NCBI GenBank assembly: GCA_028284905.1
Contig: JANQQU010000028.1
Span: forward strand, 1 to 64,000
Direction of reading: 5' to 3'
DNA from: Calditrichia bacterium
Lineage (GTDB): Bacteria; Calditrichota; Calditrichia; RBG-13-44-9; J075
Length of the DNA stretch: 64,000 nt
The translations under genes were made by a program, and so were the position numbers. Positions 39,978 to 49,279 of this stretch are shown in pieces. The notes beneath the pieces were generated by a model. That model saw nothing but the letters and a program-made list of their open reading frames with translations. It made no database searches and was not told the origin of the DNA. The first letter of the stretch is position 1; each line of letters starts with the position of its first letter.

Positions 39978-40979
39978 CTATAAAACTTGTTTGAGTTTCA
40001 GTTCAATAATTTGCTGAATTTCTACGCCGTATTCCATTGGCAACCGGGAAATAATCGGTTTTGTGGCTGCTTTTAACAACATGCTCCGTGCCAGTTCTTC
40101 TCCCAGACCGCGGCTTTTCATATAAAATATATCTTCTGCAGATAAACGGCGTGATGCAAATTCTTTTTTCAGGTTCGAAATGTTCGTGTCGATGTTGATA
40201 CCGGGGGATTCAACCTTAGCCGTCGGCTTTAGGAAAATCGATTCGGAGTATACAGCAGCCTGAACCGGACCTTTACCGGTTTGGGAAAACTTGAAATCCA
40301 GTTTGGTTTGTTGGCTGCAATCGTTGATAAGAAGGGTATTAATGCGGGATTTTGATGGAGAAATTTGGTGGTTTACCTCGGTGGGAATTTTCGGTGTCGC
40401 ATCCGGGTTACACCACATCAACAAGTCAATCTCACAGCTGGCGCCTTTACCTGCCAGGTTCACCCTCGGCATTCCACCGAGTACCTGTTCTCCAAGAGTA
40501 ATGTTGGACCAGTGCATTTGAGCATTTTCAGCCAGTGTTGCCCGCGATATACCGCCGGCATTGGCATTACCTTTATAATTCTGGAGAACAGAATAATTGA
40601 GTGTCGCATTTTTTTCAACAATACATTCCACTACCCGATTTTTGAATGCCTTATTCAAATAGATCGGTGCAGCGCAGCCATGGATAAAATCTCCGGAACT
40701 GCCCTCCGCAACAACAATCACCAATCGTTCAAAGGAGACATTACGTTTGTCGCGACCGTCAAACTGAATAGGGGTTTCAATCCTGGTGCCGGGAGGAATA
40801 TAAATGAATAAGCTGGTGTTTAGTAAATCTTCTTTCCAGGCGGTAAAGGGGTGCTGGGTCTTGTTTAATACAGGGCTCAGATATTGCTTGGAAAGATCGG
40901 GGCAAGTTTGGGTTATTTCCTGAAAATTACCGGAAATAACGCCTTTGGCCAGAATCGGCGCTGGAATAGAATTTCGCAT
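39978..40979 (-). CDS. SufB/SufD-family protein (divergent second SufD-like)
   Basis: 333 aa; SufBD core (FERLVIVVAEGSSGDFIHGCAAP, IDLLMWCNPD, AEDIFYMKSRGLGEELARSMLLKA). Confidence 0.82.
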   Translation of the reverse strand: MRNSIPAPILAKGVISGNFQEITQTCPDLSKQYLSPVLNKTQHPFTAWKEDLLNTSLFIYIPPGTRIETPIQFDGRDKRNVSFERLVIVVAEGSSGDFIHGCAAPIYLNKAFKNRVVECIVEKNATLNYSVLQNYKGNANAGGISRATLAENAQMHWSNITLGEQVLGGMPRVNLAGKGASCEIDLLMWCNPDATPKIPTEVNHQISPSKSRINTLLINDCSQQTKLDFKFSQTGKGPVQAAVYSESIFLKPTAKVESPGINIDTNISNLKKEFASRRLSAEDIFYMKSRGLGEELARSMLLKAATKPIISRLPMEYGVEIQQIIELKLKQVL

Positions 40980-41096
40980 AATACCGCAGTAGTAAAGCGG
41001 CAGCAGCTGTTAAAACAACTGGCTGCCACTATTAATTTGAATGCTCGTTTTTGTAGCATACGAACAGATAATCACCTGGATTCACAGGTTCTGAAA

Positions 41097-41645
41097 TTAT
41101 CCGCCAAAAAGAGGGATTTTAGAGCCGCAAGCACGGGCATGAACAACTTGCTCATATTGCTCCGGCGTAATGGACGGGCCTTCTGCCTGGCAGTGTTCAT
41201 TAAAGACATGCTTAAGAATTTCAGCGATCTGCGTATGAGATCTGCCTTCAATGTGGTGGCGCGGCAGTAAGAATACAACTTCGCCATTCTTAAAAAGCGC
41301 CATGCTTGGGGAAGACGGCGGAAATTGTCCCAAATACTTTTCACGAACATAAGCTACGGCTTCTTTGTCCTGGCCGGCAAAGGATGTCACCAGGCGATCC
41401 GGGATTACGCTATGTTGCAGCGCTTCACAAACGCCGGGGCGGGCACTACCAGCCGCGCATCCGCAAACGGAGTTGATTACCAGCAATACGGTTTTATCGT
41501 CCTGCTGATTGATTGCATCATCAACATTTTCTACTGTCAACAATTCCTGAAAACCAACTGCGAGCAGTTCGTCGCGCATCGGCTGCACAGCTACCGGATC
41601 GTAAGTCGGCTGATTATTGATCATATTAAATCCAGACATATCCAT
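41097..41645 (-). CDS. Bacilliredoxin (BrxA/BrxB, YphP/YqiW family)
   Basis: 182 aa; LLVINSVCGCAAGSARPGV (CGC active site), SPSMALFKNGEVVFLLPRHHIEGR. Confidence 0.92.
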   Translation of the reverse strand: MDMSGFNMINNQPTYDPVAVQPMRDELLAVGFQELLTVENVDDAINQQDDKTVLLVINSVCGCAAGSARPGVCEALQHSVIPDRLVTSFAGQDKEAVAYVREKYLGQFPPSSPSMALFKNGEVVFLLPRHHIEGRSHTQIAEILKHVFNEHCQAEGPSITPEQYEQVVHARACGSKIPLFGG

Positions 41646-41789
41646 TCCTTACTATTATAGTTTTAAAATTGTTCGCGTTTAACTCTTGTTGAATATCCAA
41701 TGCTCAATGTAAAATGTCCAATATCGAAGTCTCTTTCACTTACCTACTTTTACATTGGTAATTAAATATTGGACATTAGATATTTCACT

Positions 41790-42104
41790 TTACATGAACC
41801 CTAATTCCAATCTTGCTGCCTCAGTCATCATTTCCATATTCCAGGGAGGATCCCAAACAACTTCCACCTTGGCGTCGGTAATGCCTTCAACGTCTTTTAC
41901 TTTATTTTCTACTTCCACAGGCAAAGTACCGGCGACCGGACAAGCGGGGGAGGTGAGGGTCATCTTTACGAAGGCCATGTTATCTTCATCAATCATCACA
42001 TCGTAAATTAAGCCAAGCTCGTAAATGTTGACCGGAATTTCCGGGTCATAACAGGTTTTTATTGCAGCAACAATATCGTCCTTTAAAGCATCGTTCGCTG
42101 TCAT
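41790..42104 (-). CDS. DUF59/SufT-like metal-sulfur cluster assembly factor
   Basis: 104 aa; CYDPEIPVNIYELGLIYDV, MTLTSPACPVAGTLP, VEVVWDPPWNMEMMTEAARLELG. Confidence 0.9.
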   Translation of the reverse strand: MTANDALKDDIVAAIKTCYDPEIPVNIYELGLIYDVMIDEDNMAFVKMTLTSPACPVAGTLPVEVENKVKDVEGITDAKVEVVWDPPWNMEMMTEAARLELGFM

Positions 42105-42117
42105 TCTTTACTCCAAT

Positions 42118-42570
42118 TTATTCTGTGGATACCACGTCATCGCTTTTGTCAATTGCGGCCAGAGCAGTGTGCCAGGCCAGACTCGCACATTTTACCCGGG
42201 TGGGAAATTCTCTAACCCCGGAAAATACAGCCAGTTTGCCCATCTTATCATAATTGGGGGAGCTGTTGACATCAGCGGTGATCATTTCCTGAAAGCCGTC
42301 AAAGATCGACTTTGCTTCAGCAACGGTTTTCCCTATCAGCATTGTTGTCATTACCGATGCGGACGCTTTCGAAATCGCACAACCGGAACCTTCAAATCGA
42401 ACACTCTTAATGATCTCATCTTCGATTTCCGCATAAACATGAATACGATCGCCGCACAACGGATTGTAGCCTTCGGAATCGTGACTATGGGCTTCCGGTT
42501 TGCCATAGTTCTTCGGGTTTTTGTTATGGTCGAGAATGACCTGCTGATAAAGTTCTCTCAATTCATCCAT
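42118..42570 (-). CDS. sufU: SufU iron-sulfur cluster scaffold/sulfurtransferase
   Basis: 150 aa; YNPLCGDRIHVY, GSGCAISKASASVMT, RVKCASLAWHT. Confidence 0.9.
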   Translation of the reverse strand: MDELRELYQQVILDHNKNPKNYGKPEAHSHDSEGYNPLCGDRIHVYAEIEDEIIKSVRFEGSGCAISKASASVMTTMLIGKTVAEAKSIFDGFQEMITADVNSSPNYDKMGKLAVFSGVREFPTRVKCASLAWHTALAAIDKSDDVVSTE

Positions 42571-43835
42571 TACCTAAATACCTCAATAATAGTTTTCAAG
42601 CTGCTCGCCAGCGCATCAAAGTCTGACTTGCGGTTATACAAAGCTATAGATGCACGACTTGTCGCCGGGATACATAATCTGTCCATTACCGGCTGTGTGC
42701 AATGATGACCAGCCCGAATTGCAATACCATCACGATCCACCCAGGTGCCAATGTCATGTGGATGAACGTTATCGATAATAAAAGAAATTGCCCCGGATTT
42801 CTCTGCCGCGGTACCGATAATTCGTAATTCATCGATATCTGCAAGCAGCTCCGTGCCATAGTCCAGCACCATTTTTTCGTAGGCATGGATTTTTTCCAAA
42901 CCAACGCTGGTTACATAGTCGATTGCACTGGCGAGACCAATAACGCCGGCCATGTTCGGCGTGCCTGCTTCAAATTTATGGGGCAATGCATTGTAGGTCG
43001 TTTTTTCAAAGGTGACCTGGAGAATCATGTCTCCACCACCTTTAAACGGGCGCATTTTTTCAAGGTGTTTCTCTTTCCCATAAAGCACCCCAACACCGGT
43101 CGGTCCAAAGATCTTATGGCTGGAAAATGCCAGAAAATCACAATCCAGCTTTTGAACATCAATCGGTGTATGCGCCACTGCCTGTGCGGCATCCAGCAAC
43201 ACCGGGACGTTTTGAGAACGCGCCAGGCTGATAATCTTCTCTACAGGATTAACCGTGCCCAGGGAGTTGGAAACATAGACAACCGAGATCAATTTAGTGC
43301 GGGAGTTGATCATTTCTTCAAATTCATCAATTAACAGCTCACCCTGATCATTGATCGGGGCAACTCGCAATTTCGCACCGGTATCTTCACAGATCATCTG
43401 CCAGGGAACGATGTTGGAATGATGCTCCATTGTGGTGATGAGAATTTCATCTCCGGGCTTAAAAAATTCCCGGCCAAAAGCATTGGCTACCAGATTGATG
43501 CTATCGGTAGTGCCGCTAGTAAAGATAATTTCTTTTTCCGAAGCCGCATTCAGGAATTTGCGAACCGTTTCCCGTGCTTCTTCATATTTGCGGGTTGCGA
43601 CTTCGCTGAGATAATAGACGCCACGGTGAATATTTGCGTTTTCTTCCTGATAATAGCGGTTGATCGTATCAATAACGATTTGCGGCTTCTGGGTAGAAGC
43701 CGCGTTATCGAGAAAGATTAGTTCCTTATCCCGAATCGGCTTGTGCAGAATCGGGAAGTCATTGTACACTGAATCTATATCATACGTTAAGGCTGCTGCC
43801 GGAACGTTCTTTTCTAATGCTGCGATATCTTTCAT
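42570..43835 (-). CDS. sufS: Cysteine desulfurase SufS
   Basis: 421 aa; LDNAASTQKP, ANIHRGVYYLSE, SSHKIFGPTGVGVLYG, RAGHHCTQPVM. Confidence 0.95.
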   Translation of the reverse strand: MKDIAALEKNVPAAALTYDIDSVYNDFPILHKPIRDKELIFLDNAASTQKPQIVIDTINRYYQEENANIHRGVYYLSEVATRKYEEARETVRKFLNAASEKEIIFTSGTTDSINLVANAFGREFFKPGDEILITTMEHHSNIVPWQMICEDTGAKLRVAPINDQGELLIDEFEEMINSRTKLISVVYVSNSLGTVNPVEKIISLARSQNVPVLLDAAQAVAHTPIDVQKLDCDFLAFSSHKIFGPTGVGVLYGKEKHLEKMRPFKGGGDMILQVTFEKTTYNALPHKFEAGTPNMAGVIGLASAIDYVTSVGLEKIHAYEKMVLDYGTELLADIDELRIIGTAAEKSGAISFIIDNVHPHDIGTWVDRDGIAIRAGHHCTQPVMDRLCIPATSRASIALYNRKSDFDALASSLKTIIEVFR

Positions 43836-43844
43836 TCTTATCCC

Positions 43845-45170
43845 TTAAAGGGTTTTGAAACGTTCAAAAATAGTGTGATCTATTTTTTCTCTTACGGATT
43901 CGATCGGGATGTATTCAAATACATCGCTGGCGAAAGCATACTGCATCATGGACTGTGCCTTTTCCTTGGGAATACCCCGGGAGCGCAGGTAAAAAATTGC
44001 CTCTTCGTCCAGCTGTCCGACGGTTGCACCGTGACTACATTTTACATCGTCTGCAAAAATTTCCAACTGTGGCTTGGTGTTTACTTTTGCATCATCAGAA
44101 AGCAGCAATGCTTTGTTGTCCTGATAGGCATTGGTCTTCTGCGCATCTTCTCTGACGAAGATTTTACCATTAAAAACGCCACTGGCTTTTCCACCCAGGA
44201 TGCCTTTGTATATTTCATTGCTATAACAATTTGGCATTGCATGGTCAATTGCAGTATGATTATCAATATGCTGCTTTTTGCTGCCCATGTAAAAGCCAAT
44301 TAAATGACCTTCGCAATGTTCAGCTTTTAAGGCAACATTGAGGTTGTTACGGGTCAGTTTACCACCGATGTCGATGTTGACCAGGGAATAAACACTTTCC
44401 TTTTCCTGGTGGGCCTGCAGATTGTAAATATGATATGCCGCGGAATGCTCATCCTGCAATTTAACGTGGTCTACCCGGGCATTGTCCATAACAACAACTT
44501 CGCTGACAAAATTGTTGAAACAGATGGCGTCTCCAATGCCGTGATGAGATTCGACAACTTTCAGACGGCTGTTTTTTCCGGCGACAATCAAATGGCGAGT
44601 ATTACTAAAAAATGCGCCATCATTGCTATCGGAGAGATGCAACAGGTGCAGCGGTGCTTCAACTTCAGCGTTGTCCGGCACGTAGATGAAGAGCCCATCA
44701 TTTGCGTAAGCGGTATTCAACGCGACAAATGCTTCGTCGTCATAATTGGCGTATTGGGATAGAGAATCGGCGATCAGGTCGCTGTGATTTTTCAAAGCGC
44801 TGGCCAGGTTCTCTATGATAACACCATCGACAGTATTCTTATAATTAGAAAGCTCTTTGGAGTATTGCCCGTTAACAAAAACCAACAGGTTTTTTTCCAG
44901 TCCTTCGAAAGTGTAAGCCGCCAGATCTGCAGCACTGAAACGATCAGATTTACCGGCGAGGGGAAGCTTCTCCTTCAAAAGAGGAGTAATATTGGTATAT
45001 TTCCATTCCTCATGACGACGCGCCGGAAAACCCAGTTCTTCAAATTTGGCAATCGCTGATTTGCGGACTTTATGAAAAGGCACATCCAGACTGCCATTAA
45101 GATTGTTCTCGAATGTGTTGAAGTTAGAGACGTACCAATCTCTAATTTCGTCATAATTTAACTTGCTCAT
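43845..45170 (-). CDS. sufD: Fe-S cluster assembly protein SufD
   Basis: 441 aa; DDVKCSHGATVGQLDEEAIFYLRSRGIPKEKAQSMM. Confidence 0.95.
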   Translation of the reverse strand: MSKLNYDEIRDWYVSNFNTFENNLNGSLDVPFHKVRKSAIAKFEELGFPARRHEEWKYTNITPLLKEKLPLAGKSDRFSAADLAAYTFEGLEKNLLVFVNGQYSKELSNYKNTVDGVIIENLASALKNHSDLIADSLSQYANYDDEAFVALNTAYANDGLFIYVPDNAEVEAPLHLLHLSDSNDGAFFSNTRHLIVAGKNSRLKVVESHHGIGDAICFNNFVSEVVVMDNARVDHVKLQDEHSAAYHIYNLQAHQEKESVYSLVNIDIGGKLTRNNLNVALKAEHCEGHLIGFYMGSKKQHIDNHTAIDHAMPNCYSNEIYKGILGGKASGVFNGKIFVREDAQKTNAYQDNKALLLSDDAKVNTKPQLEIFADDVKCSHGATVGQLDEEAIFYLRSRGIPKEKAQSMMQYAFASDVFEYIPIESVREKIDHTIFERFKTL

Positions 45171-45211
45171 GTTTATCTCACTTCTATCTTAAAGTCTTGA
45201 ATTCGCTCAAA

Positions 45212-45973
45212 TTAGACGGTTGCAGCAGCCTGCTCACCTTTAACCCAGTCGTAACCCTGTGCTTCCAGGCGGAGTGCCAGATCTTTATCGCCGGATTCAA
45301 CGATCTTGCCATCTACTAATACATGAACCACATCCGGAACGATGTAATTCAGCAAACGCTGATAGTGAGTAATAACAATGAAAGAGCGATCCTGACCGCG
45401 CATTTTGTTAACACCATTGGCAACAATTTTCAATGCGTCGATATCCAGACCGGAGTCGGTTTCGTCCATAACCGCCAGTTTCGGTTCGAGAACAGCCATT
45501 TGGAAAATTTCGTTACGTTTCTTTTCACCACCGGAAAAACCTTCATTGACGGAGCGGCTGAGGAATTTTTCATCCATTTCAACCAACTTCATCTTTTCGC
45601 GGATATAAGCGAGAAATTCCATCGCATCCATTTTTTCTTCACCACGATATTCACGGATTTCATTGACAGCAGTTTTCAGAAAGTTAACGTTTGAAACACC
45701 GGGAATTTCTACCGGATACTGAAACGCCAGAAAAAGACCTTCGCGAGCGCGATCTTCCGGGCCCATTTCCAGTAAATCCTGACCGTTGAAAGTTACTTCT
45801 CCACCATCAATTTCATAATCTTCCCGCCCGGCGAGAACGTTTGCCAGGGTACTTTTACCGGAACCATTCGGCCCCATAATCGCGTGAACTTCGCCCGGTT
45901 TAACTTCCAGGGTTAAGCCATTGAGAATCTGATTGCCTTCTACAGATGCGTGTAAATCTTTTATCGTTATCAT
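45212..45973 (-). CDS. sufC: Fe-S cluster assembly ATPase SufC
   Basis: 253 aa; MGPNGSGKSTLANVLAG, GFSGGEKKRNEI, DETDSGLDIDAL. Confidence 0.97.
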   Translation of the reverse strand: MITIKDLHASVEGNQILNGLTLEVKPGEVHAIMGPNGSGKSTLANVLAGREDYEIDGGEVTFNGQDLLEMGPEDRAREGLFLAFQYPVEIPGVSNVNFLKTAVNEIREYRGEEKMDAMEFLAYIREKMKLVEMDEKFLSRSVNEGFSGGEKKRNEIFQMAVLEPKLAVMDETDSGLDIDALKIVANGVNKMRGQDRSFIVITHYQRLLNYIVPDVVHVLVDGKIVESGDKDLALRLEAQGYDWVKGEQAAATV

Positions 45974-46029
45974 GTTGAAAATCTTTCTTGCTTAGATGTT
46001 TATTTATAATATTCAATTTTTAGCAATTT

Positions 46030-47475
46030 TTAGCCCACGCTGCCTTCAAGGCTGATGGCTAACAGTTTCTGTGCTTCGACAGCAAATTCCATCGGAAGCT
46101 CTTTAAATACTTCTTTACAGTAGCCATTGACGATGATACCGATAGCGTCTTCAGTACCAATACCGCGCTGATTACAGTAGAAAATCTGGTCTTCGCCAAT
46201 TTTCGAGGTTGTTGCCTCATGTTCTACTTTCGCGGTTTTATCTTCGATTTCCAGATAGGGGAAAGTATGTGCGCCGCAGCGGTCGCCAATCAGCAGAGAA
46301 TCGCACTGAGAGAAATTGCGGGCATTGTGTGCGCCTTTATGAATTTTCACCAACCCACGATAGGAGTTGTGGCTCTTTCCGGCGGAAATTCCCTTGGAGA
46401 TAATCGTGCTCTTGGTGTTTTTACCCACATGGATCATCTTGGTGCCGGTATCGGCCTGCTGGTAATTATTGGTTAAAGCCACCGAGTAAAATTCACCGAC
46501 TGAATTATCACCTTTCAGAATTACACTGGGGTATTTCCAGGTAATCGCAGATCCGGTTTCAACCTGCGTCCAGCTGATTTTAGCATTGTCATCGAGGCAG
46601 ATACCGCGTTTGGTTACAAAATTGTAAATACCCCCTTTACCATTCTCATCCCCGGGATACCAGTTCTGAACAGTGGAGTATTTAATTTCGGCATCACGAT
46701 CTGCAATCAGCTCTACTACCGCAGCGTGCAGCTGATTTTCATCACGCATCGGAGCGGTGCAACCTTCCAGATAGCTGACATATGAGCCAGGCTCGGCAAC
46801 GATGAGGGTGCGCTCGAACTGGCCGGTGTTTGCTGCGTTTATCCGGAAGTAAGTGGATAATTCCATCGGGCAACGCACCCCTTTTGGGATGTAGCAGAAG
46901 GAACCATCAGTGAATACTGCTGAGTTCAATGCTGCAAAAAAGTTGTCGGTGTAAGGGACAACCGTACCCATATATTTCTTAATCAACTCCGGATGATCCT
47001 GCACCGCTTCAGAAAACGAGCAGAAGATGATGCCGTGTTTGGCTAATTCATCTTTAAAAGTGGTTGCCACGGAAACACTATCCATAACCGCATCCACCGC
47101 GACGCCGGTTAGGCGTTTTTGCTCTTCCAGGGAGATGCCGAGTTTTTCAAAGGTTTCCAGCAATTTCGGATCAACTTCGTCAAGGCTTTTCGGTGCTTCA
47201 GTTTGTTTCGGCGCGGCATAATAGTACGCATCCTGATAATCAATCGGTGCAATATCTACATTCGGCCATCGCGGCTCTGTCATGGTTAGCCAGTGGCGAA
47301 ATGCTTTTAGGCGCCATTCCAGCATCCATTCCGGTTCGTTCTTCTTAGCGGAGATCAACCGTACGATATCTTCGTTGAGCCCCTTCGGGATCGTTTCCAT
47401 ATCGATGTCAGTGGTAAAACCCCACTTATATTCGCTTTTGATCCTGCTTTCAATAATTTGCTGTTCGCTGCTCAT
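46030..47475 (-). CDS. sufB: Fe-S cluster assembly protein SufB
   Basis: 481 aa; [49 protein letters not shown]. Confidence 0.97.
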   Translation of the reverse strand: MSSEQQIIESRIKSEYKWGFTTDIDMETIPKGLNEDIVRLISAKKNEPEWMLEWRLKAFRHWLTMTEPRWPNVDIAPIDYQDAYYYAAPKQTEAPKSLDEVDPKLLETFEKLGISLEEQKRLTGVAVDAVMDSVSVATTFKDELAKHGIIFCSFSEAVQDHPELIKKYMGTVVPYTDNFFAALNSAVFTDGSFCYIPKGVRCPMELSTYFRINAANTGQFERTLIVAEPGSYVSYLEGCTAPMRDENQLHAAVVELIADRDAEIKYSTVQNWYPGDENGKGGIYNFVTKRGICLDDNAKISWTQVETGSAITWKYPSVILKGDNSVGEFYSVALTNNYQQADTGTKMIHVGKNTKSTIISKGISAGKSHNSYRGLVKIHKGAHNARNFSQCDSLLIGDRCGAHTFPYLEIEDKTAKVEHEATTSKIGEDQIFYCNQRGIGTEDAIGIIVNGYCKEVFKELPMEFAVEAQKLLAISLEGSVG

Positions 47476-47518
47476 CTATGTTTCCTCATGATAGGTTGTT
47501 TATATCAGTCTGTTTTCT

Positions 47519-47983
47519 TCAAATATCCAATACTACGTTAATTGCATCGGCTGTCCGGATATCCAGAGAGATTTGCTCGGCCTGGAGATCTGCAAGCGTA
47601 AAAGCATCAAAAAATTGTACTAAACGCGATTGTAATAACTCCATTGGGTTACGCATGTTACAAAACGAAAATTGATCACAGCCGCAATTATCTTTGCCGC
47701 TGACACAATTTACCAGTTTAACCGGTCCATCTACTGCTTCAATAACTGTTGTCAGGTTTATCTCTTCGGGAGATTTAATTAATTGATAGCCGCCTTTAAC
47801 GCCCTGCACGGAGGAGATGCAGTTGTGCCGGGCAAGTTTCTGCAAAACTTTACCGGTAATTTCTTGAGGTAAGTTGAATTTTTCGGATAGCTCACGGGCG
47901 GAGGTTAATTGCCCGTCCTGGCGGTTGGCCATGTATAACATTGATATAAGTGCGTATTCGATTTTTTTACTGAATTTAAGCAT
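47519..47983 (-). CDS. Rrf2-family Fe-S-dependent regulator of the suf operon
   Basis: 154 aa; Rrf2 N-term wHTH (KIEYALISMLYMA...ARELSEKFNLPQEITGKVLQKL); Cys cluster NCVSGKDNCGCDQFSFC. Confidence 0.9.
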   Translation of the reverse strand: MLKFSKKIEYALISMLYMANRQDGQLTSARELSEKFNLPQEITGKVLQKLARHNCISSVQGVKGGYQLIKSPEEINLTTVIEAVDGPVKLVNCVSGKDNCGCDQFSFCNMRNPMELLQSRLVQFFDAFTLADLQAEQISLDIRTADAINVVLDI

Positions 47984-47990
47984 TTTAAAT

Positions 47991-48078
47991 AAATCCGACT
48001 TTTTTGGTCGTGTTTTAATCTAAAAAAAACTTGACGGTGTTGTCAAGCCTTTGAAAATAAATCCGACAAATTTTGTCG
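47991..48078 (-). promoter_or_regulatory. Putative duplicated Rrf2 operator/promoter upstream of the suf operon
   Basis: AAATCCGACTTTTTTGGTCG (47991-48010) and AAATCCGACAAATTTTGTCG (48059-48078), 68 bp apart, flanking perfect CTTGAC-N6-GTCAAG (48030-48047). Confidence 0.5.
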
Positions 48079-48318
48079 CATTTCGCAGGAATATAAATGT
48101 GAGAGCTATGCGAGTCAACATAAAATTTTAAAATGTCGATTTTTTTTCGCTCATAACGCTCATTTTGTAATTCTTCTTTTTTCAAATTAACTTGACCTTT
48201 TTACTGTCATTTTTCATAACTTGTCCCGGGTGGAAAATTGTCGGGTTTTATCCGCGGTATTTTTCAAAACCTTCCATTTGCAACAATGATGTAAAAGTTC
48301 TTGTTCGAAAGGGGAAAG

Positions 48319-49251
48319 ATGGGCAATAGTCGATTGTTCCTGGTAAGTGCCTTTATCTTTTTGGGCGTGGTGTGGGGAACCACCTGGATCGCTATTAAAT
48401 TTTCACTGGTCAGCGTACCGCCGTTTAGTGGGGTGATGCTGCGTTTCATATTAGCACTATTCATCTTATATATTTATGCCCGGGTACGGAATATCAAATT
48501 GCGAATTTCCCCTGAAGATAGGAAATATATTTTCATTTCCGCGCTTCTGATGTATGCCGGCGACTATGGCGTCATTTATTGGGCGGAGCAATATCTGTAT
48601 GCTGGCGTGACAGCGATTTTTTTTGCGACTTATCCGATTTTTACCGGACTGGTATCAAATTTTATCTTTCGGAATGAAGCGTTTTCTGCCAACAAGTTCG
48701 CCGGACTGTTGTTGGGATTTATCGGCATTGTGATCATATTCTACGACCAATTAATAATTACCCAATTTGACACCATGGTAATCCTGGCTTCTGTAGGAAT
48801 TCTCTTTGCTGCTTTCTGCGGGGCATTATCGACCGTAATGGTGAAAAAATATCTCGATCATACGCCGATTATGCCGCTGACAATCAATCAGATGTTCTGG
48901 GGAGTCCTGATACTTACGCTAATTGCATTGGTTCGCGGAGAAGCCGCTGCTGTGGCATTTTCCTGGGAGGCGTTCTGGTCAATTTTATATTTGGGGATTA
49001 TCGGGTCCGCTGTTGCTTTCGTACTCTATTTTCACCTTTTAAAGCAAATGAGCGTTGTCTCTCTTTCGTTTATTGTTTATATCAATCCGGTCATCGCTTT
49101 ACTGGCTGGTTGGGTGATTTTAGATGAAAAAATTTCCCTGCAAACAGCAATTGGCAGCGCAATTGTGCTCGGGGGCATTGCATTATCGCAAATGTCGCAG
49201 TTTTATACCGGGAAGAAACGTGAAAAAGTTTTGGAAGAATTGAAGAGTTGA
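48319..49251 (+). CDS. EamA/DMT family transporter
   Basis: About 310 aa polytopic; VVWGTTWIAIKFSL, VYINPVIALLAGWVILDEKIS; ATG at 48319 with gaaagggg upstream preferred to TTG at 48301. Confidence 0.92.
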   Translation: MGNSRLFLVSAFIFLGVVWGTTWIAIKFSLVSVPPFSGVMLRFILALFILYIYARVRNIKLRISPEDRKYIFISALLMYAGDYGVIYWAEQYLYAGVTAIFFATYPIFTGLVSNFIFRNEAFSANKFAGLLLGFIGIVIIFYDQLIITQFDTMVILASVGILFAAFCGALSTVMVKKYLDHTPIMPLTINQMFWGVLILTLIALVRGEAAAVAFSWEAFWSILYLGIIGSAVAFVLYFHLLKQMSVVSLSFIVYINPVIALLAGWVILDEKISLQTAIGSAIVLGGIALSQMSQFYTGKKREKVLEELKS

Positions 49252-49279
49252 TATCTGCTTAATTGTTTTGGAGTGATTT

